A stretch of DNA of 64,000 nt from Cymbomonas tetramitiformis. Lineage: Eukaryota; Chlorophyta; Pyramimonadophyceae; Pyramimonadales; Pyramimonadaceae. Location: the NCBI GenBank assembly GCA_001247695.2, contig LGRX02035265.1:49596-113595 (forward strand), written 5' to 3'. The translations under genes and the position numbers were made by a program. How positions within the stretch are numbered: the first letter of the stretch is position 1; the number at the start of each line of letters is the position of its first letter. The notes beneath the pieces are model-generated. The model was given only the letters and a program-made list of their open reading frames with translations. It searched no databases and was not told where the DNA came from. Of this stretch, positions 10,811-22,200 are shown in pieces.

Positions 10811-13800
10811 TTACACTGGGTGGTTTTCATCTTTTTCATCTATTTCATCCTCTTGCTTTTCTTGTCTGAGTCTCCTGTATAGCTGGTAGGTGCTGTGTGC
10901 GTAGTTCACCGTCAGGTCGTGTATCCTTTGTAGTGCCTGCATGGCCTCTTTTCTATTGAGTCCAAGTTGCTCGAGTATGTCTCGGTTGTGCTTGTACACC
11001 GTGCCTGTCCTGCCCACTGCAAAGACATGAAGTTTGGCACGGAATCCGTGTCTACGTAGCAGTTGTAGCAGTGGTCCGTATTTCATGTATTTTTCCAAGA
11101 GCTTGGGTCCCCATTTTTCGTCGTCGGTGTGGGCCACCTCAATGAGGTGTAGGTTTTTGACTCTTGCTGGTGCTTCCTGTTGCGTGCATTCCCACCCGTC
11201 CTCCAGGTCTTCCAGGCCCTCTATCATGACTATGTCTACAAAGCTTGGTATGGTGTCGGGCCCATCGTTCCTGCCTGGGTTGTCCTTCCCGTCGTGTCTG
11301 CATTGCCCTCTGGTGAGTATGTAATTCGGGAGTACCCTTGGCTTAACCCCTGGGTCCCTCTTTTTCCCGGTGTAGGCGAGGACTTTGCACCCTCCTTTCC
11401 TATGGTGGTCAAGTATGTGTTTTAGTTCGTCTGCGTGGGCGTCCGCCCTATCCGAGAACATTCCTCGCATTTGTGGGTTGTTGCATCCACCTAGGGCGTG
11501 CCCTACTCTCATGAGGAAGCCCTTTGCGTAATCCACCCCTTTGTGTCCACATCCTTCCAGGGTGCATTTTCCGCTTCCTCCGGCTGAGTTTTTCGCCGTT
11601 TCATAGTCTTGTGCTGGCAGTATTCTCAGTCTGCATTTGAGTATTGTTTTCCGTGCCGCAAAGGTGGCTCGTTTCCAGAAGCCGTTCGCTATTTTGTGTA
11701 GTGGCTTGTCTCCCTTGAGGTGCCCCATTGTTTCGTTTAGCCAGTTTTCGGTGGCCTTGCCCTCTTGAACCGAGGGGGCGTTCCTGTTTTTCGTTCTGTT
11801 GTGTGTCATGTCGTGCTTTCGTTGTTTCCATCTTGTTCTGGGCATCGGGTCCTCTATCATCGCATGGACTCTGGACTCCTCCGTGACCCGGTCATGGTGA
11901 ACTTGTCTTTCATTTGCCGGCTCCGCTTGAGGCGCTTCCCGCTGTTCAATGAGTTCATTGAGCATTCCAAAAATTTCCTCGTCATTGTGTTCCTCTTGGG
12001 TCACTTCAAGTCTCTCCGCGAGCTCGTTGAGTTCCTCAAATATTTCTTCCCCTTCAGAGGGTTGGGGTGGTGTCTCTGCGGGTTTGGGGTCGCTTCCTCG
12101 GGTGAGGTCCGTTCTGCCCTCTGTTTCCCAGTATTCTTGTTGCTCCTGCGTTTCTTGCATAATAAGCATCTCTTCATCCTCCCTTTGTTCCATCATGGCC
12201 TTTATTTGCCTGTCTTCTTCGTCTCGGGTCTGGTCGGCTTGTTGCTGCTGGTTGGGCATCGGGTCCCGTATTGTCGCTTGTTCCTCTTCAGTTTGTTGTG
12301 CTTGGTCATAGTGCGCTTCCCACCTGAAAATGTGCTCTGTTTTCAGTTGGTGGGTCCAGGTTGTGGGTTCTCCCTGGAGCTCGGTCATTTTTGCTGAAAG
12401 TCTGCTGTTTCCTTGGGCTTGCCGTTCACGGAGTAGTGTAGTTACATATTTTTGTACCGCGAGCTTTCCTTTTAGCTCTCTGCTGTCCGAGTCCCCGTCT
12501 GGTACCATGGGTTTGACTTTTATTGTTTCGTCATTATCCCATGCTTCCGTGAGGGTCCCTGTAGTGCAGGCTTGCTTGGCTGCCTCGTCGGCTTTTTCGT
12601 TTCCCGCAATTCCCGTGTGTGCCTTGACTTTCAGTAGTGAGACGGTGTGCCCCGCTGCTACCAATGCCTCAATGTTGACCAGTATGGCATACAGGAGGTC
12701 CCTTTGCCGGTGGTGTTCCATGCTGTGGGGTTTCGTTCTCATGTTCTCCAGTTGTCTAATGGAATTGGCACTGTCCGTGCAAATGGTGAGTCCTTTGCCA
12801 CTTGGTGGCGGCGGGAGCGTCACTGCTTTTTGTATGGCAAGAAGCTCGGCTCTGTTCACCTCTTGGTCCTCACCTTCCCACCGAATCATGTGGGCCTCCC
12901 CTTCTCCGGACCTGGGGTCCCATACCGCGGCTCCTGAGGCCCATTCTTTGCCTCCTTCTTCTGTTTCAATCTCTCTTTTGCTCCCGTCTGTGTATAGGTA
13001 CGAGGTTGCCTCGTGTGCCCTTTGAGGGGGGGGGTATGTCAGTTGGGCTGGTGTGTCACTCGGGGCTAGGTTCCTGGGGTCCTCTGTTCGGTCTCTTGTC
13101 AGTTCCCATCTTCTCCCTTGGACCCCCGGTTCGTGTTCGGGCCAGAAGTCAGTGGGGTATCTGACAATTTTTGACCTCGCTACCTTGTCCCATACCGTTT
13201 GGGCGTCAGTCTGTCTTGTAAGCCTGGTGTGTAAAGTGTTCGCTTCCACCACCTGTTGTACGGTGGGGGGGTGTATGTCCCATTTACCTCCCCTGCTTCC
13301 GGGGAGGAGTTCCCATTTGGCTGGTCCTTCTTCCACATGGAGGTGGCTGTCCTCCCACCAGGTTTCAACTTCTGCCTGTACGTTGTAGCACTGGGGGCAG
13401 AGGTCGTTCCGTAAGTGTGGCCCTGTGTTGCACATTCTTCCCATTGCATTTGTCATGTCCTTTGTCTTAATCTCCGGGAGTTCGTATCGCTGCCATGGTC
13501 TTGTGTCCACCACACAGTCCACACTGAGGGTGCGTCCTTCTTGGTTTGGTTCGTTCGTGTCGTGCAGGTTCGCCTCCCTCATTGGCTGTCTGACGGCTGT
13601 GGTCGTGCGGACCTTGCTCTGCGGGCAAGTTGTGAGTGCCTTCCTTATGCAATCCGCGGCAGCATCTGGGTCCCCGCAGTGGGCCTGCCACCCTGCTTTG
13701 TTGGCAACAATCAGTACCCTGAGGTTCCAGTTGCACTGTTTCGCTTGCTGGTGGGTGGCACCCATCCAGTGGTCAGGGGGCAGGAACGTGAATTTGCCTT

Positions 13801-16800
13801 GTGGTATTTCAAATAGTTCGTGTACTAGGTGCCCTGCGTGTGCGTTGTATAGTTTCCTGTATGGGGTTTTCTCATATGTCGGGTATACTCCGACCCCGAA
13901 CACCGGGTCTTGTGTGGTGGTGGCCGCAATGGCAAAGTCCAGTGCCTTTTTGAGGTCCTGTGGCGTGTATTCTGGGTTGAACTGGTAGGCCCCCAATTTC
14001 ATCCAGTTTGTCGTCCAGGCTGAGCCTCTGGCCCCGAACACCTTGTCTCTGTCATACTTGGCGTAGTACGTCGTGGTGTTGTGGTGAACATTGAGGGGTG
14101 AGGCAAATAGTTCAGTGGTAATTCCGAATGCCTGTTGTAGTGCCCTTTGCATCTGGGCAGGGAATGTCCAGTGGTTTTGTAAGTTCTTTTTTCGTTCCTC
14201 CTTTTCTTCTTTGCTTGAGTACCTAATGAGGAGGTGCCCTATTTCCTCCTCAAACGTGGAGACCTGTATCTTATGGTCCTCCCACATTTCAATGCGTAGT
14301 GTGCGTTGGTGCGGGGTTTGGTGGTGTGTGGTACCCACTGCCTGGGTGTACCTTTCGTGTAGCCTGAGAAGCTTTTCTTTCGTGAGGGTGCCTATGTACT
14401 TCCCATTTCTGTGGTAGCTGTGGGCGAGTTCCCCCTCCAGCCGTAGTTGGCAGTGGTGTTCTCTATTGTCCGCAATGTCCTGCTCTGGGTTGGTTTCTGT
14501 CGGGTCCAGGGTGAGGTTTCCTGCATGTAGTGTGGGCCAGGCCTGTCCCAGGTGCGGCCTTCCAGCCAATATTTCTCTGAGACCTTTGGGGTGGGTCACC
14601 TGGGAGCCCCTGGCTCGCAGCCTTCTTTTCAGGGTCGGGAAGGTGGTCGCGCTTTGGCCCCTTCGTTTGGCAAGTTTCAAGTAGTCAGTTATGGTTTCCC
14701 TTGTACTCCACGAGTAGGAGTCATCCCCTTCTGAGTGCCTCCACTGGGTTCTATACTGCGTCACCTGGGAATGGGGGTCCGTTGGGTCAATGAGTAGGGT
14801 CCTCATTGCCACAATTTCCTTCGGCTTGTCTATTGTTTGGCCTTTCTCGAAGCAATCTGTCTCCATTTTTTCTGCCATGGGGTCTATCTCATCTATCCAC
14901 TTAGTTTGTGGGCGTGCGTGGAGGTCTTGTGGGACCTCCTTCTCCTCCCCCCACGTTTGACTGGTGGTTTCTGTCTCGTTAATTCTTGTAAGCGGGTGTA
15001 GGGAGAGTTGCCTGTGAATCTCTCCTCTGGGGACCAGCCTCGCCTCCCATTCCGTCATTTTAACCCGTAGCTGTTCCGGGTTGAGGCGCGGGAGGTTGGT
15101 TCGCATTGTGTGGGGGTCCAGCGGCCCCTCACTGGGCATGCTCCTGTATTGTTGCTTCAGCCGCCGGTTTGTGAGGCTGTCATAAAAGTCCCCCGGCTTC
15201 GCTATGTCTCTCGGCTGGGCTTCGCACAGGTATGGGTATAGGTGTGCCAGGCCTTTTGCTATGGCACTGCGGTCTGTGTTGAGGGTTGCATCTGTGCATT
15301 GTTCCCTGACGTTCACCTGGCTAATCGCGTGTTGGCCATCTCGGGTAGTAAGGAACGCTAGGTCTGGGAAGTGTGTGAATAGTTTGAGGCACGTTGTGAA
15401 ATTTATCGCAGTTGGCGTGTCCTTGGGTACTGTGAGCTTGGCGGTTTGGTTTGTGCACATCGCCTGCCAGTCTGGAGGCGCCGGTAGGTCCCCATCAATT
15501 ATTTTGCCTGCTTTCGTTTTTCTTGTTGTTCCTTCCATCTCTTTGTCAGACTTTCTTCTGGTCGCCCCTTTCAGCTGTTCCATTATCTTTGGTACTGGGG
15601 TTTGGAGTTGTCTGAGCATCCCCTCCGTCCCCTGGGGCGTAATGTTGTATCTGAGTAGGGCATTGAGTTTTCTTAGTGTGTTGTGTTTTGTTTGGTGCCC
15701 CCCCCAGAGTTTGTCAAGGTCTGTGCAATTCACGCGTGTGGTGCAGTGGTATTCTACCAGTCCTCTGGTGGACCTGCTGACGTGGGACATTCTGAGTCTT
15801 GACTTCAGGTTTATTTGCCTCCACGCTGGGCCCCGTACTGCTCCCCTGTCCTCTTCACTATGCATGGCCTCCAGTAGTCCGCTCCAAATCGACTGGGCGT
15901 AGACTGCCTGGAGTGGCACCATGCCCAAGCCGAACCTTTCCTTTTCCTGTGTGGTGAACATGTTTGGCGTTCCGTTGCGGGGCAGACCTTGTATGTTCTT
16001 TGTGGCCCCACCTATTATTTTGTTGAAGTCGTCTATTTCACCCGCTGTGTAGAGCCCCAGGTGCAGTCCATACCTGAACTTCCCCAGTATTGCAGAGTGA
16101 AGGGAGTATTCTTTTTGGTCCGGCGTTAGTGGGGAGCGCAGTAGTGCTTGTATCCTGTGGTTCATCTCTTCCCTAGCAGCTTCTTTCTCCTTGTCCCATC
16201 TGCCTGTGAATGCCAGTAGTACTCCTAGGTATTTGTATGTGTCGTCTGGTTTGAGTATTTTGAAGTGGCTTAGCTTACCGTCTACCCCAACCATTTTGAG
16301 GTCTTTATGGAGTTGCTCGGGTATGGAAACCCCATTTTTTATGCCGGTTATGGCTGACTTGGTAAGGTTAATTTTGAGTTCACTCCATTGTGAGAATGCC
16401 TGCAGTTTGTGCAGCTGAGCTCGCATGTGGAAAATCGTGGGGCATAGTATGAGCAGGTCATCGACGAACGCCCCTGCTGTTGTCCTGAGGGGGCCCAGTC
16501 TTTCCTGTTCCGCTGCGTATTTGTGCTGGTATCCATGCTCCCCCACCTCTAGCCATCTTAACAACGGTTCCTGGTATATTATGAAAAGGAGGGGGCTCAT
16601 GCTGTCTCCTTGGAGGAGGCCTCTTTGCACCTGCACCGTTTTGTGAGAGGTTTCCCCTCCTACCCTGGTGTTCATTGACATGGTGTCGTGGCTTTGTGTA
16701 CCCAGGACATCTCGCACCACCTGTGTGAGTTCGTCGGGTATTCCGAGGTATTGCATTGTGTGCAGTAGTTTGTTGTGGTCCACTGAGCCATACGCATTTT

Positions 16801-19267
16801 CGAAGTCTACATACAGGCCATGCAGTTCCCGTCCCGAGACATTTGCATCCTCTATCGCATTGGTCACTCTGGTGAGTTGTCGGAGTTTGTTCCTTTTTTC
16901 TCTTGAGCCTTCCTGCGCCTGGGCTAGTATTCCTTGCGTTTCGCAGAACGTAGAGAGCATGTTTGCTATTTGCGAGGTGTATAGCTTGAATACCCCCTCG
17001 AGTAGGGCTATGGGTCGGTAGTTTTGCTGTAGGGTGACGTCCCCTTTCTTGTGGTGGAAGCAGAATGTCCCCTTTTTCCAGGTGAGGGGGACGTGTTTGC
17101 TGTTCCACATTTCCAGCATGAGCGCATGTAAGGCGTCGTGGAAGTCCTCTGGCATGTACTTGAGAATTTCGTTCGGGGTCCTGGTGGGGCCTGGTGCTTT
17201 GTTGTTGTTTAAGGTGTGTACCGCCTTGCTGTAGCCCTGTCTACTTATTGTGAGGTCCAGTCCCGTGGGGTCTGGTCTTGGTGCCTTTATGAGGCGCTCT
17301 TTATGAGCTGGGTCTTCCCATGGTGGGGGTTTCGGGTCGGGCAAACTACGGTGCTCCATCTTGTATGGTGCTGAGTGAGCCATGTGGTCCACTAGTGCGT
17401 TTGCAATGTTCTCGTGGCCTACAGCCAGGTTGCCCTCCCTGTCCTGTAGGGCCTGTATGTTCGCCGTGGGGGCATGGCCTGTTTCTTGCGCCTTGGCATA
17501 TATCCTTTTGTGGTATCTTTTTTGGTTGTTCCAGTATTCTTTTACCGTTTTGTCATTGTGCCTTTGCTTGGCTCGTTTCCAGTGCTGTTTGACCACTTTG
17601 TGTGCTGCCGACCTTTCTTTTTTGGCCTCTTCAGTAAGCCATGACACCCATTCCTTTGCATCTGCATTGTCCCTGTCCGTTGGGCCCTTCATTTCTCCTT
17701 CCTTCAGGTTTTGGAGGGTTGAGTGTTCCGTGTGTGGGTTTCGTAGGTGTCGTTTGGTTTTCTTGTGCATCCGCATCTTGAGTATTGCAGCGTCCCTTTC
17801 TTTTCTGTCTTTTTTGCTCATTAGCAGGTCTGTTGCCCCACGGTTGGAGGCTCTCCCAACTATCGCAGTTGGTAGTTCCTCGTTCTTCAGCGCGCAATTG
17901 TTCGCTCTGGTGAGTATACTCAGCACGGCCTCTCCTGCTCTGTCTATGGTGGCATGCGCTACCTGCCTGTTGCCCTCTTCCCTGCATTGGGTGGCTATCT
18001 CTGTTATGCGTTTCAGCTCAGCAGTCCTGGCATAGTCGTGTGTCCTGAGGAGGACGCTTTGGAGGGTTTCCCTGTGGGTTTTGTTCAGGGGCGTGTCCAG
18101 CTTCACGTGCCCTGGTTGGGGGTCGCGGTCCACGTACGGTTCATGGGTGTCTATGCTATTTAGCCGAAGGGTTGCTAGGCTCACCATCTCATGGTCACTC
18201 GTGTGGTGTTGAGTGAGGTGTGTGGTGCTCCCCGTCTCGTATTGGGCCCGTTTGTTCCTCGGTGCTAGCCATCTGTCAATGTTTCTATTTTCTGCCCAGT
18301 TCAGTGTGGTATTGACCGTTGGGCCTACATTGTGGAGGTCCAACTCCTCCGCGAGCTTCTTCCATTGTTTGTCGGTTTTCGTTACCCCCTTGCCCGTGCT
18401 GGTGTTGCTCGCATTGAGGTCTCCTCCGACAATGACATGCTCGTTCGGTTTTTCCGCTGTTCTCCGGAACAGGTTGGTTGTATACTTGAGTATTTTGTCT
18501 CTGGTTCTCCCCTCTTCTGCCCCTGGTGGGTTGTAAATGCCCAGCACGTGGTACATTACTTCCCCGGGCAGGTGCAACACCACATGTAGGAGGTATCCCT
18601 CAAGGTGCCTCGCAGGGACAACATGGTGGTTGTGCGCGTGGCTGTAGGGGCTGCTGAGGAGTATGGCTACTCCCCCTTTCACTGCCTGTTCTGCAGTGCC
18701 CTCCGCCTCTTTCACCTCGGTTTTGGTGCCTATCGCGGTGTACTGCATATCTCTGAACTTCCTCATCACACTGTCGTGTGCATGCTTTACTTCCGTGAGC
18801 ACGACCACTTGCAGACCCAGTTGGTTTTGGTTTCTTTTTCTGACGACCTCGGCTAGGTCGAGGCAAGCGTCACTTTGTCCTGCTATATTCCATGTGAGCA
18901 TGTGTAGGCGGTCTTCCCCTACGTCCGTCTTTTTTGGTTCTGTGAGGGGGGGCTGGTGTTCTCGGGGGTCTTGGCTTGCCTCCAGTGCTTCCTGTTGTGT
19001 GTCTTCGAATTTCTCCCATTGTGTGGTGGGTTCGTCATTTACTTCCTCCTCCCCCTCTCTTGAGTGGGTTTCCAGCGTTCGCTGTTCTCCGAGCGTTTGC
19101 TCATCGTCACTTGGCAGCATCGTGGGGGTTAATCTATGAAGCCACCTCCATAGTCCCGGTTGCTTTGTGGCTTCCCTGCATCCCCCTTCTTGGGTTCGTG
19201 GCGCATGTGCCTCGACCTCTGGGTTTGTGTTTGGGCCATCGGTGGGCTTTCCAGGTCCCTGTCGCAT
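10811..19267 (-). CDS. LINE ORF2: endonuclease, RT, RNase H
   Basis: 2818 aa, uninterrupted. Residues about 121-375 are an APE-type endonuclease: TWNIAG, LTEVKH, GGDLNAS and SDHEMV carry the metal and catalytic residues. The reverse transcriptase spans about 680-1010: LYVDFENAYGSVDH, RGLLQGDSMSPLLF and the catalytic AFVDDLLI (about residue 936). RNase H lies at about 2085-2230 with YTDGSK, NRAELLAI, CTDSANS and a HTGIAGNEKAD end, so all acidic residues and the late His are present. Near the C terminus (about 2560-2620) a Cys/His cluster CTLEGCGHKG...GHALGGCNN resembles the zinc-finger-like end found in many LINEs. The start overlaps ORF1 by 134 bp in another frame; the first ATG is used by default. 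The 1000-residue linker between RT and RNase H is unassigned. Confidence 0.93.
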   Translation of the reverse strand: MRQGPGKPTDGPNTNPEVEAHAPRTQEGGCREATKQPGLWRWLHRLTPTMLPSDDEQTLGEQRTLETHSREGEEEVNDEPTTQWEKFEDTQQEALEASQDPREHQPPLTEPKKTDVGEDRLHMLTWNIAGQSDACLDLAEVVRKRNQNQLGLQVVVLTEVKHAHDSVMRKFRDMQYTAIGTKTEVKEAEGTAEQAVKGGVAILLSSPYSHAHNHHVVPARHLEGYLLHVVLHLPGEVMYHVLGIYNPPGAEEGRTRDKILKYTTNLFRRTAEKPNEHVIVGGDLNASNTSTGKGVTKTDKQWKKLAEELDLHNVGPTVNTTLNWAENRNIDRWLAPRNKRAQYETGSTTHLTQHHTSDHEMVSLATLRLNSIDTHEPYVDRDPQPGHVKLDTPLNKTHRETLQSVLLRTHDYARTAELKRITEIATQCREEGNRQVAHATIDRAGEAVLSILTRANNCALKNEELPTAIVGRASNRGATDLLMSKKDRKERDAAILKMRMHKKTKRHLRNPHTEHSTLQNLKEGEMKGPTDRDNADAKEWVSWLTEEAKKERSAAHKVVKQHWKRAKQRHNDKTVKEYWNNQKRYHKRIYAKAQETGHAPTANIQALQDREGNLAVGHENIANALVDHMAHSAPYKMEHRSLPDPKPPPWEDPAHKERLIKAPRPDPTGLDLTISRQGYSKAVHTLNNNKAPGPTRTPNEILKYMPEDFHDALHALMLEMWNSKHVPLTWKKGTFCFHHKKGDVTLQQNYRPIALLEGVFKLYTSQIANMLSTFCETQGILAQAQEGSREKRNKLRQLTRVTNAIEDANVSGRELHGLYVDFENAYGSVDHNKLLHTMQYLGIPDELTQVVRDVLGTQSHDTMSMNTRVGGETSHKTVQVQRGLLQGDSMSPLLFIIYQEPLLRWLEVGEHGYQHKYAAEQERLGPLRTTAGAFVDDLLILCPTIFHMRAQLHKLQAFSQWSELKINLTKSAITGIKNGVSIPEQLHKDLKMVGVDGKLSHFKILKPDDTYKYLGVLLAFTGRWDKEKEAAREEMNHRIQALLRSPLTPDQKEYSLHSAILGKFRYGLHLGLYTAGEIDDFNKIIGGATKNIQGLPRNGTPNMFTTQEKERFGLGMVPLQAVYAQSIWSGLLEAMHSEEDRGAVRGPAWRQINLKSRLRMSHVSRSTRGLVEYHCTTRVNCTDLDKLWGGHQTKHNTLRKLNALLRYNITPQGTEGMLRQLQTPVPKIMEQLKGATRRKSDKEMEGTTRKTKAGKIIDGDLPAPPDWQAMCTNQTAKLTVPKDTPTAINFTTCLKLFTHFPDLAFLTTRDGQHAISQVNVREQCTDATLNTDRSAIAKGLAHLYPYLCEAQPRDIAKPGDFYDSLTNRRLKQQYRSMPSEGPLDPHTMRTNLPRLNPEQLRVKMTEWEARLVPRGEIHRQLSLHPLTRINETETTSQTWGEEKEVPQDLHARPQTKWIDEIDPMAEKMETDCFEKGQTIDKPKEIVAMRTLLIDPTDPHSQVTQYRTQWRHSEGDDSYSWSTRETITDYLKLAKRRGQSATTFPTLKRRLRARGSQVTHPKGLREILAGRPHLGQAWPTLHAGNLTLDPTETNPEQDIADNREHHCQLRLEGELAHSYHRNGKYIGTLTKEKLLRLHERYTQAVGTTHHQTPHQRTLRIEMWEDHKIQVSTFEEEIGHLLIRYSSKEEKEERKKNLQNHWTFPAQMQRALQQAFGITTELFASPLNVHHNTTTYYAKYDRDKVFGARGSAWTTNWMKLGAYQFNPEYTPQDLKKALDFAIAATTTQDPVFGVGVYPTYEKTPYRKLYNAHAGHLVHELFEIPQGKFTFLPPDHWMGATHQQAKQCNWNLRVLIVANKAGWQAHCGDPDAAADCIRKALTTCPQSKVRTTTAVRQPMREANLHDTNEPNQEGRTLSVDCVVDTRPWQRYELPEIKTKDMTNAMGRMCNTGPHLRNDLCPQCYNVQAEVETWWEDSHLHVEEGPAKWELLPGSRGGKWDIHPPTVQQVVEANTLHTRLTRQTDAQTVWDKVARSKIVRYPTDFWPEHEPGVQGRRWELTRDRTEDPRNLAPSDTPAQLTYPPPQRAHEATSYLYTDGSKREIETEEGGKEWASGAAVWDPRSGEGEAHMIRWEGEDQEVNRAELLAIQKAVTLPPPPSGKGLTICTDSANSIRQLENMRTKPHSMEHHRQRDLLYAILVNIEALVAAGHTVSLLKVKAHTGIAGNEKADEAAKQACTTGTLTEAWDNDETIKVKPMVPDGDSDSRELKGKLAVQKYVTTLLRERQAQGNSRLSAKMTELQGEPTTWTHQLKTEHIFRWEAHYDQAQQTEEEQATIRDPMPNQQQQADQTRDEEDRQIKAMMEQREDEEMLIMQETQEQQEYWETEGRTDLTRGSDPKPAETPPQPSEGEEIFEELNELAERLEVTQEEHNDEEIFGMLNELIEQREAPQAEPANERQVHHDRVTEESRVHAMIEDPMPRTRWKQRKHDMTHNRTKNRNAPSVQEGKATENWLNETMGHLKGDKPLHKIANGFWKRATFAARKTILKCRLRILPAQDYETAKNSAGGSGKCTLEGCGHKGVDYAKGFLMRVGHALGGCNNPQMRGMFSDRADAHADELKHILDHHRKGGCKVLAYTGKKRDPGVKPRVLPNYILTRGQCRHDGKDNPGRNDGPDTIPSFVDIVMIEGLEDLEDGWECTQQEAPARVKNLHLIEVAHTDDEKWGPKLLEKYMKYGPLLQLLRRHGFRAKLHVFAVGRTGTVYKHNRDILEQLGLNRKEAMQALQRIHDLTVNYAHSTYQLYRRLRQEKQEDEIDEKDENHPV

Positions 19268-22200
19268 GCTGACTGTCTCCTGGCGTTTGCCTTTGTCCCT
19301 CGGCGGCAGTCATCCTCTCCTTCACTGGGTATTGTATCGATTTTCTGTAGGCATCGACCGCTGCTCTGTTAGTGGTTCCCCATTTGCTGACTGCCTCATT
19401 GAAGTGGGTGGGCCAGTGTCCCTCTGGGCATGTTTTTTGGAAGTGCATCCACGCTTTGGTGGCCATTAGGGCCCACACCCCACAGCTGTAGTGGTCTTGT
19501 GCACTTTGGTTGCCTACGTTCATTAGTTCTACAGTTACTTTTTTGCACAGTTTCCTGGTGAGGTGTTCCGCCCAGTTGGTCATTTCCGTCGTCAGTCTCT
19601 TGGTGTTACGTAGCGTTGCATTAGTTTTACCATTCGAGGAGTCGTATATCCAGAGCTTAAGTTTGTCGTTCCCCTTGTCTGGTCCTGCCAGCACTACCCT
19701 CCAGTGTTTGCCATCGCACACCGGTATGCAGAAGCTCCGGGAGTTCCCGAGTAGCTGTAATGCCTTCGTGGTGTGTGGCTCATTGTTGTTTTCCGGTTTC
19801 AGTGTTTCTCTCATTGTGGCCACCACCAGGGGGGGCATTGGGTTATTCTCATATAGTGAGTGGGCATGTTGCATTTGGAACATGTTCAGTCGGCCCTTCC
19901 TCTCGAATAGTCCTTTCGTGGTGGTGTTGTGTGGGTACGTTCCCGTGTGGTCCTGGCTTCCTCCACCTGTCATGTTTGTTTTCCAGCAACGGGTTCGCTG
20001 CCTCATCCTTTGCTCAACCTTCCGCATCAACGGCCTGCCCTTCGTTGGGGTGCCTTCTGTTACCGCAGTTACTGCGTATTCTGGCTTCCTTGTTCTAATG
20101 AACATGGGTTTACCATTACGGTAAATTATTCTGAGTAACTTGTAGCCGTGGGGTGGTCGTGCCCTCCGTTTTGCTGCATTCTTCGCTATGGTCCGTTTTC
20201 TCCTATTTCTGCGGCCACGCGTTATGTTGTTGCGTTTAATGCTGTTTGTTCCCCCTGTGCAACCATGTGTTTTCCCTCTTGGTATTAGTGTAGCTAACAG
20301 CATGATGAGTATTGGGGTTAGGGCGAGTGCAGCGTTCTGCAGCGGCCCGGTAATGTCGTGTCGTGCTCCTCGTGAGCATTGTAGTTCTCTTTGCACCTGT
20401 GTTGAGTTTATGGTTACAGCGTTACATTGCCCTAGACCGTCCGCTGTAGCGCCCCTAATATTCTTTTCAGGGTGGGTTTTGTTTTTGGTAGTTTGTCCCA
20501 TCATTACGTAAAAGTTTCTCAGTATTTCGGTGTGTTTTTCAGTTTTCCCAATTTTAGCGTAAAGTGTTTTTGGGAATTCGCTTGTGGTCGAAAGTCGGCA
20601 ATTTGCCCCCATATTTTGTGTATGTTGCCCCCCAACCTTCCTAAGCCTCTCCCCAAAGTTTTCCATCGCCCCTTTCGGTATATTGGGCCATATGCTGTAT
20701 TTTGCATCTTTCACTGTTAGGGTTCTCATAGGGTTCGTTGCGGTGTCGTGGTTGCTTTGTTGTAGCTGAGTGGGGGGTAATGTTACTGTCGGCTGGTGGG
20801 GGCGTTCACTTTGGGTTGCTGCTGTATGGTCAGGCGTACATCTGTGTTGGCTGTTTGTCGGGTTTAAGGTTACAGCGTTACATTGCCCTAACCCACGCAC
20901 TGTAACGCCCCTAATGCTCTTCCCAGGGTGGGTTACGTTTTTAATTTGTTGCCTCATAATCGTGTACAAGTTTTGAGGAGTTTCAATGTGTTTTCCGGTT
21001 TTCCCGATTCTTACGTAGAGTATTTTTGGGAATTTGCTTGTGGTCGAATGTTGGCAGTTTGCCCTTATATTTTGTGTATGTTGCCCTCCCATCCCCATGA
21101 GCCATCCCCCGGAGTTTTTCAGCTTCCCTTTCCGTATTTTGGGTTGTATGCTGCCATTTGTGCCTTTCATTCTTAGGGTTAATATAGGGTTCGTTGTGTT
21201 ATTTCGGCAATCATGTTTTCGCCAGGCGGGTGGTAATGTCGCCCCCTGTTGTCCGGGGTGTTTACCTTGGGCCTCTGTTGCATTTCCCGGTGTGCCTTTG
21301 CATCTGCTGTTTATTTGGTACTCTTTGCGTTGCTCGCCATTGGTCTGGGAATATGGGTGTTGTTTGTTGTGTTTGTGTGAATTTTCACTGTGGGGTGCTG
21401 TAATGGCATCAGTTACGGTTCGGGAGTTAATGCATTGTGCTTGTGTTATGTGAAGGTTAGTGGAGTGGGCAGGGGCATGCTGCAAGTTCATTGCTGTGCA
21501 GGTGCCTATTGTGGCAGTATTGCAAGTATTTAAGGCAGTCATGCAAATACTTATCACCGACATCATACAGTTGTTGTCGGCGTGTGGTGTGCTCTGCTTT
21601 ATCATTTGTATCATGGGCGGTTCGGTGACTTCGTAATTTGTTATCTTATCACCTGACAGTTGTTGGCTTTTGGTGTTTCTAATGTTAGTTCCTCGCTCGG
21701 TGTCATGGGTGTTATTTGTGGGGTATTCAAATTTGGGGACAGTCACGGTTTTGGCATTACAAGTGGTCAGGTGGTTAATCTTATTGTGGGCAATTGTAAT
21801 GACGTTTCTAGTATTTATGTGAGTTATCGCTTCGGGTTGTGCAGTGCTGCCATAGTTTCTGCGCAGTACAGCTGAGGGGCTTGTGGTCCCAAGATGCTCG
21901 GCAGGCAGGGTACAATCTTGTGTTCGGGTTTTGTCTTCTCGGTGTGAATGGCGTGGGTCCTGTGCCCATCCGAACATGCAAGGAAGCATTGCTTCTGTTG
22001 GGTGGCACGTGGTGGATGGCAAGTCAGGGCTAGGCATGCCCTCATTTCGGCAAGTGGCCCAGGTACAACTTAAGCAAATATTGAGAGCACAATTGTTATT
22101 GATTACTTTGAGGCGCCGATTTTGCACCATACAGGCTATTGCTATTGACATTCCTAAGGGGGGATTCTTGGTCCCTATATCTCTATATGTCGTGCTTTGC

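Noticed and set aside
11765..18035. Several plus-strand frames of 200-230 codons opposite the LINE ORF2
   Set aside because: Antisense shadows of an intact 2818-aa ORF with clear domains; rich in Cys, Ser, Phe and Leu without motifs.
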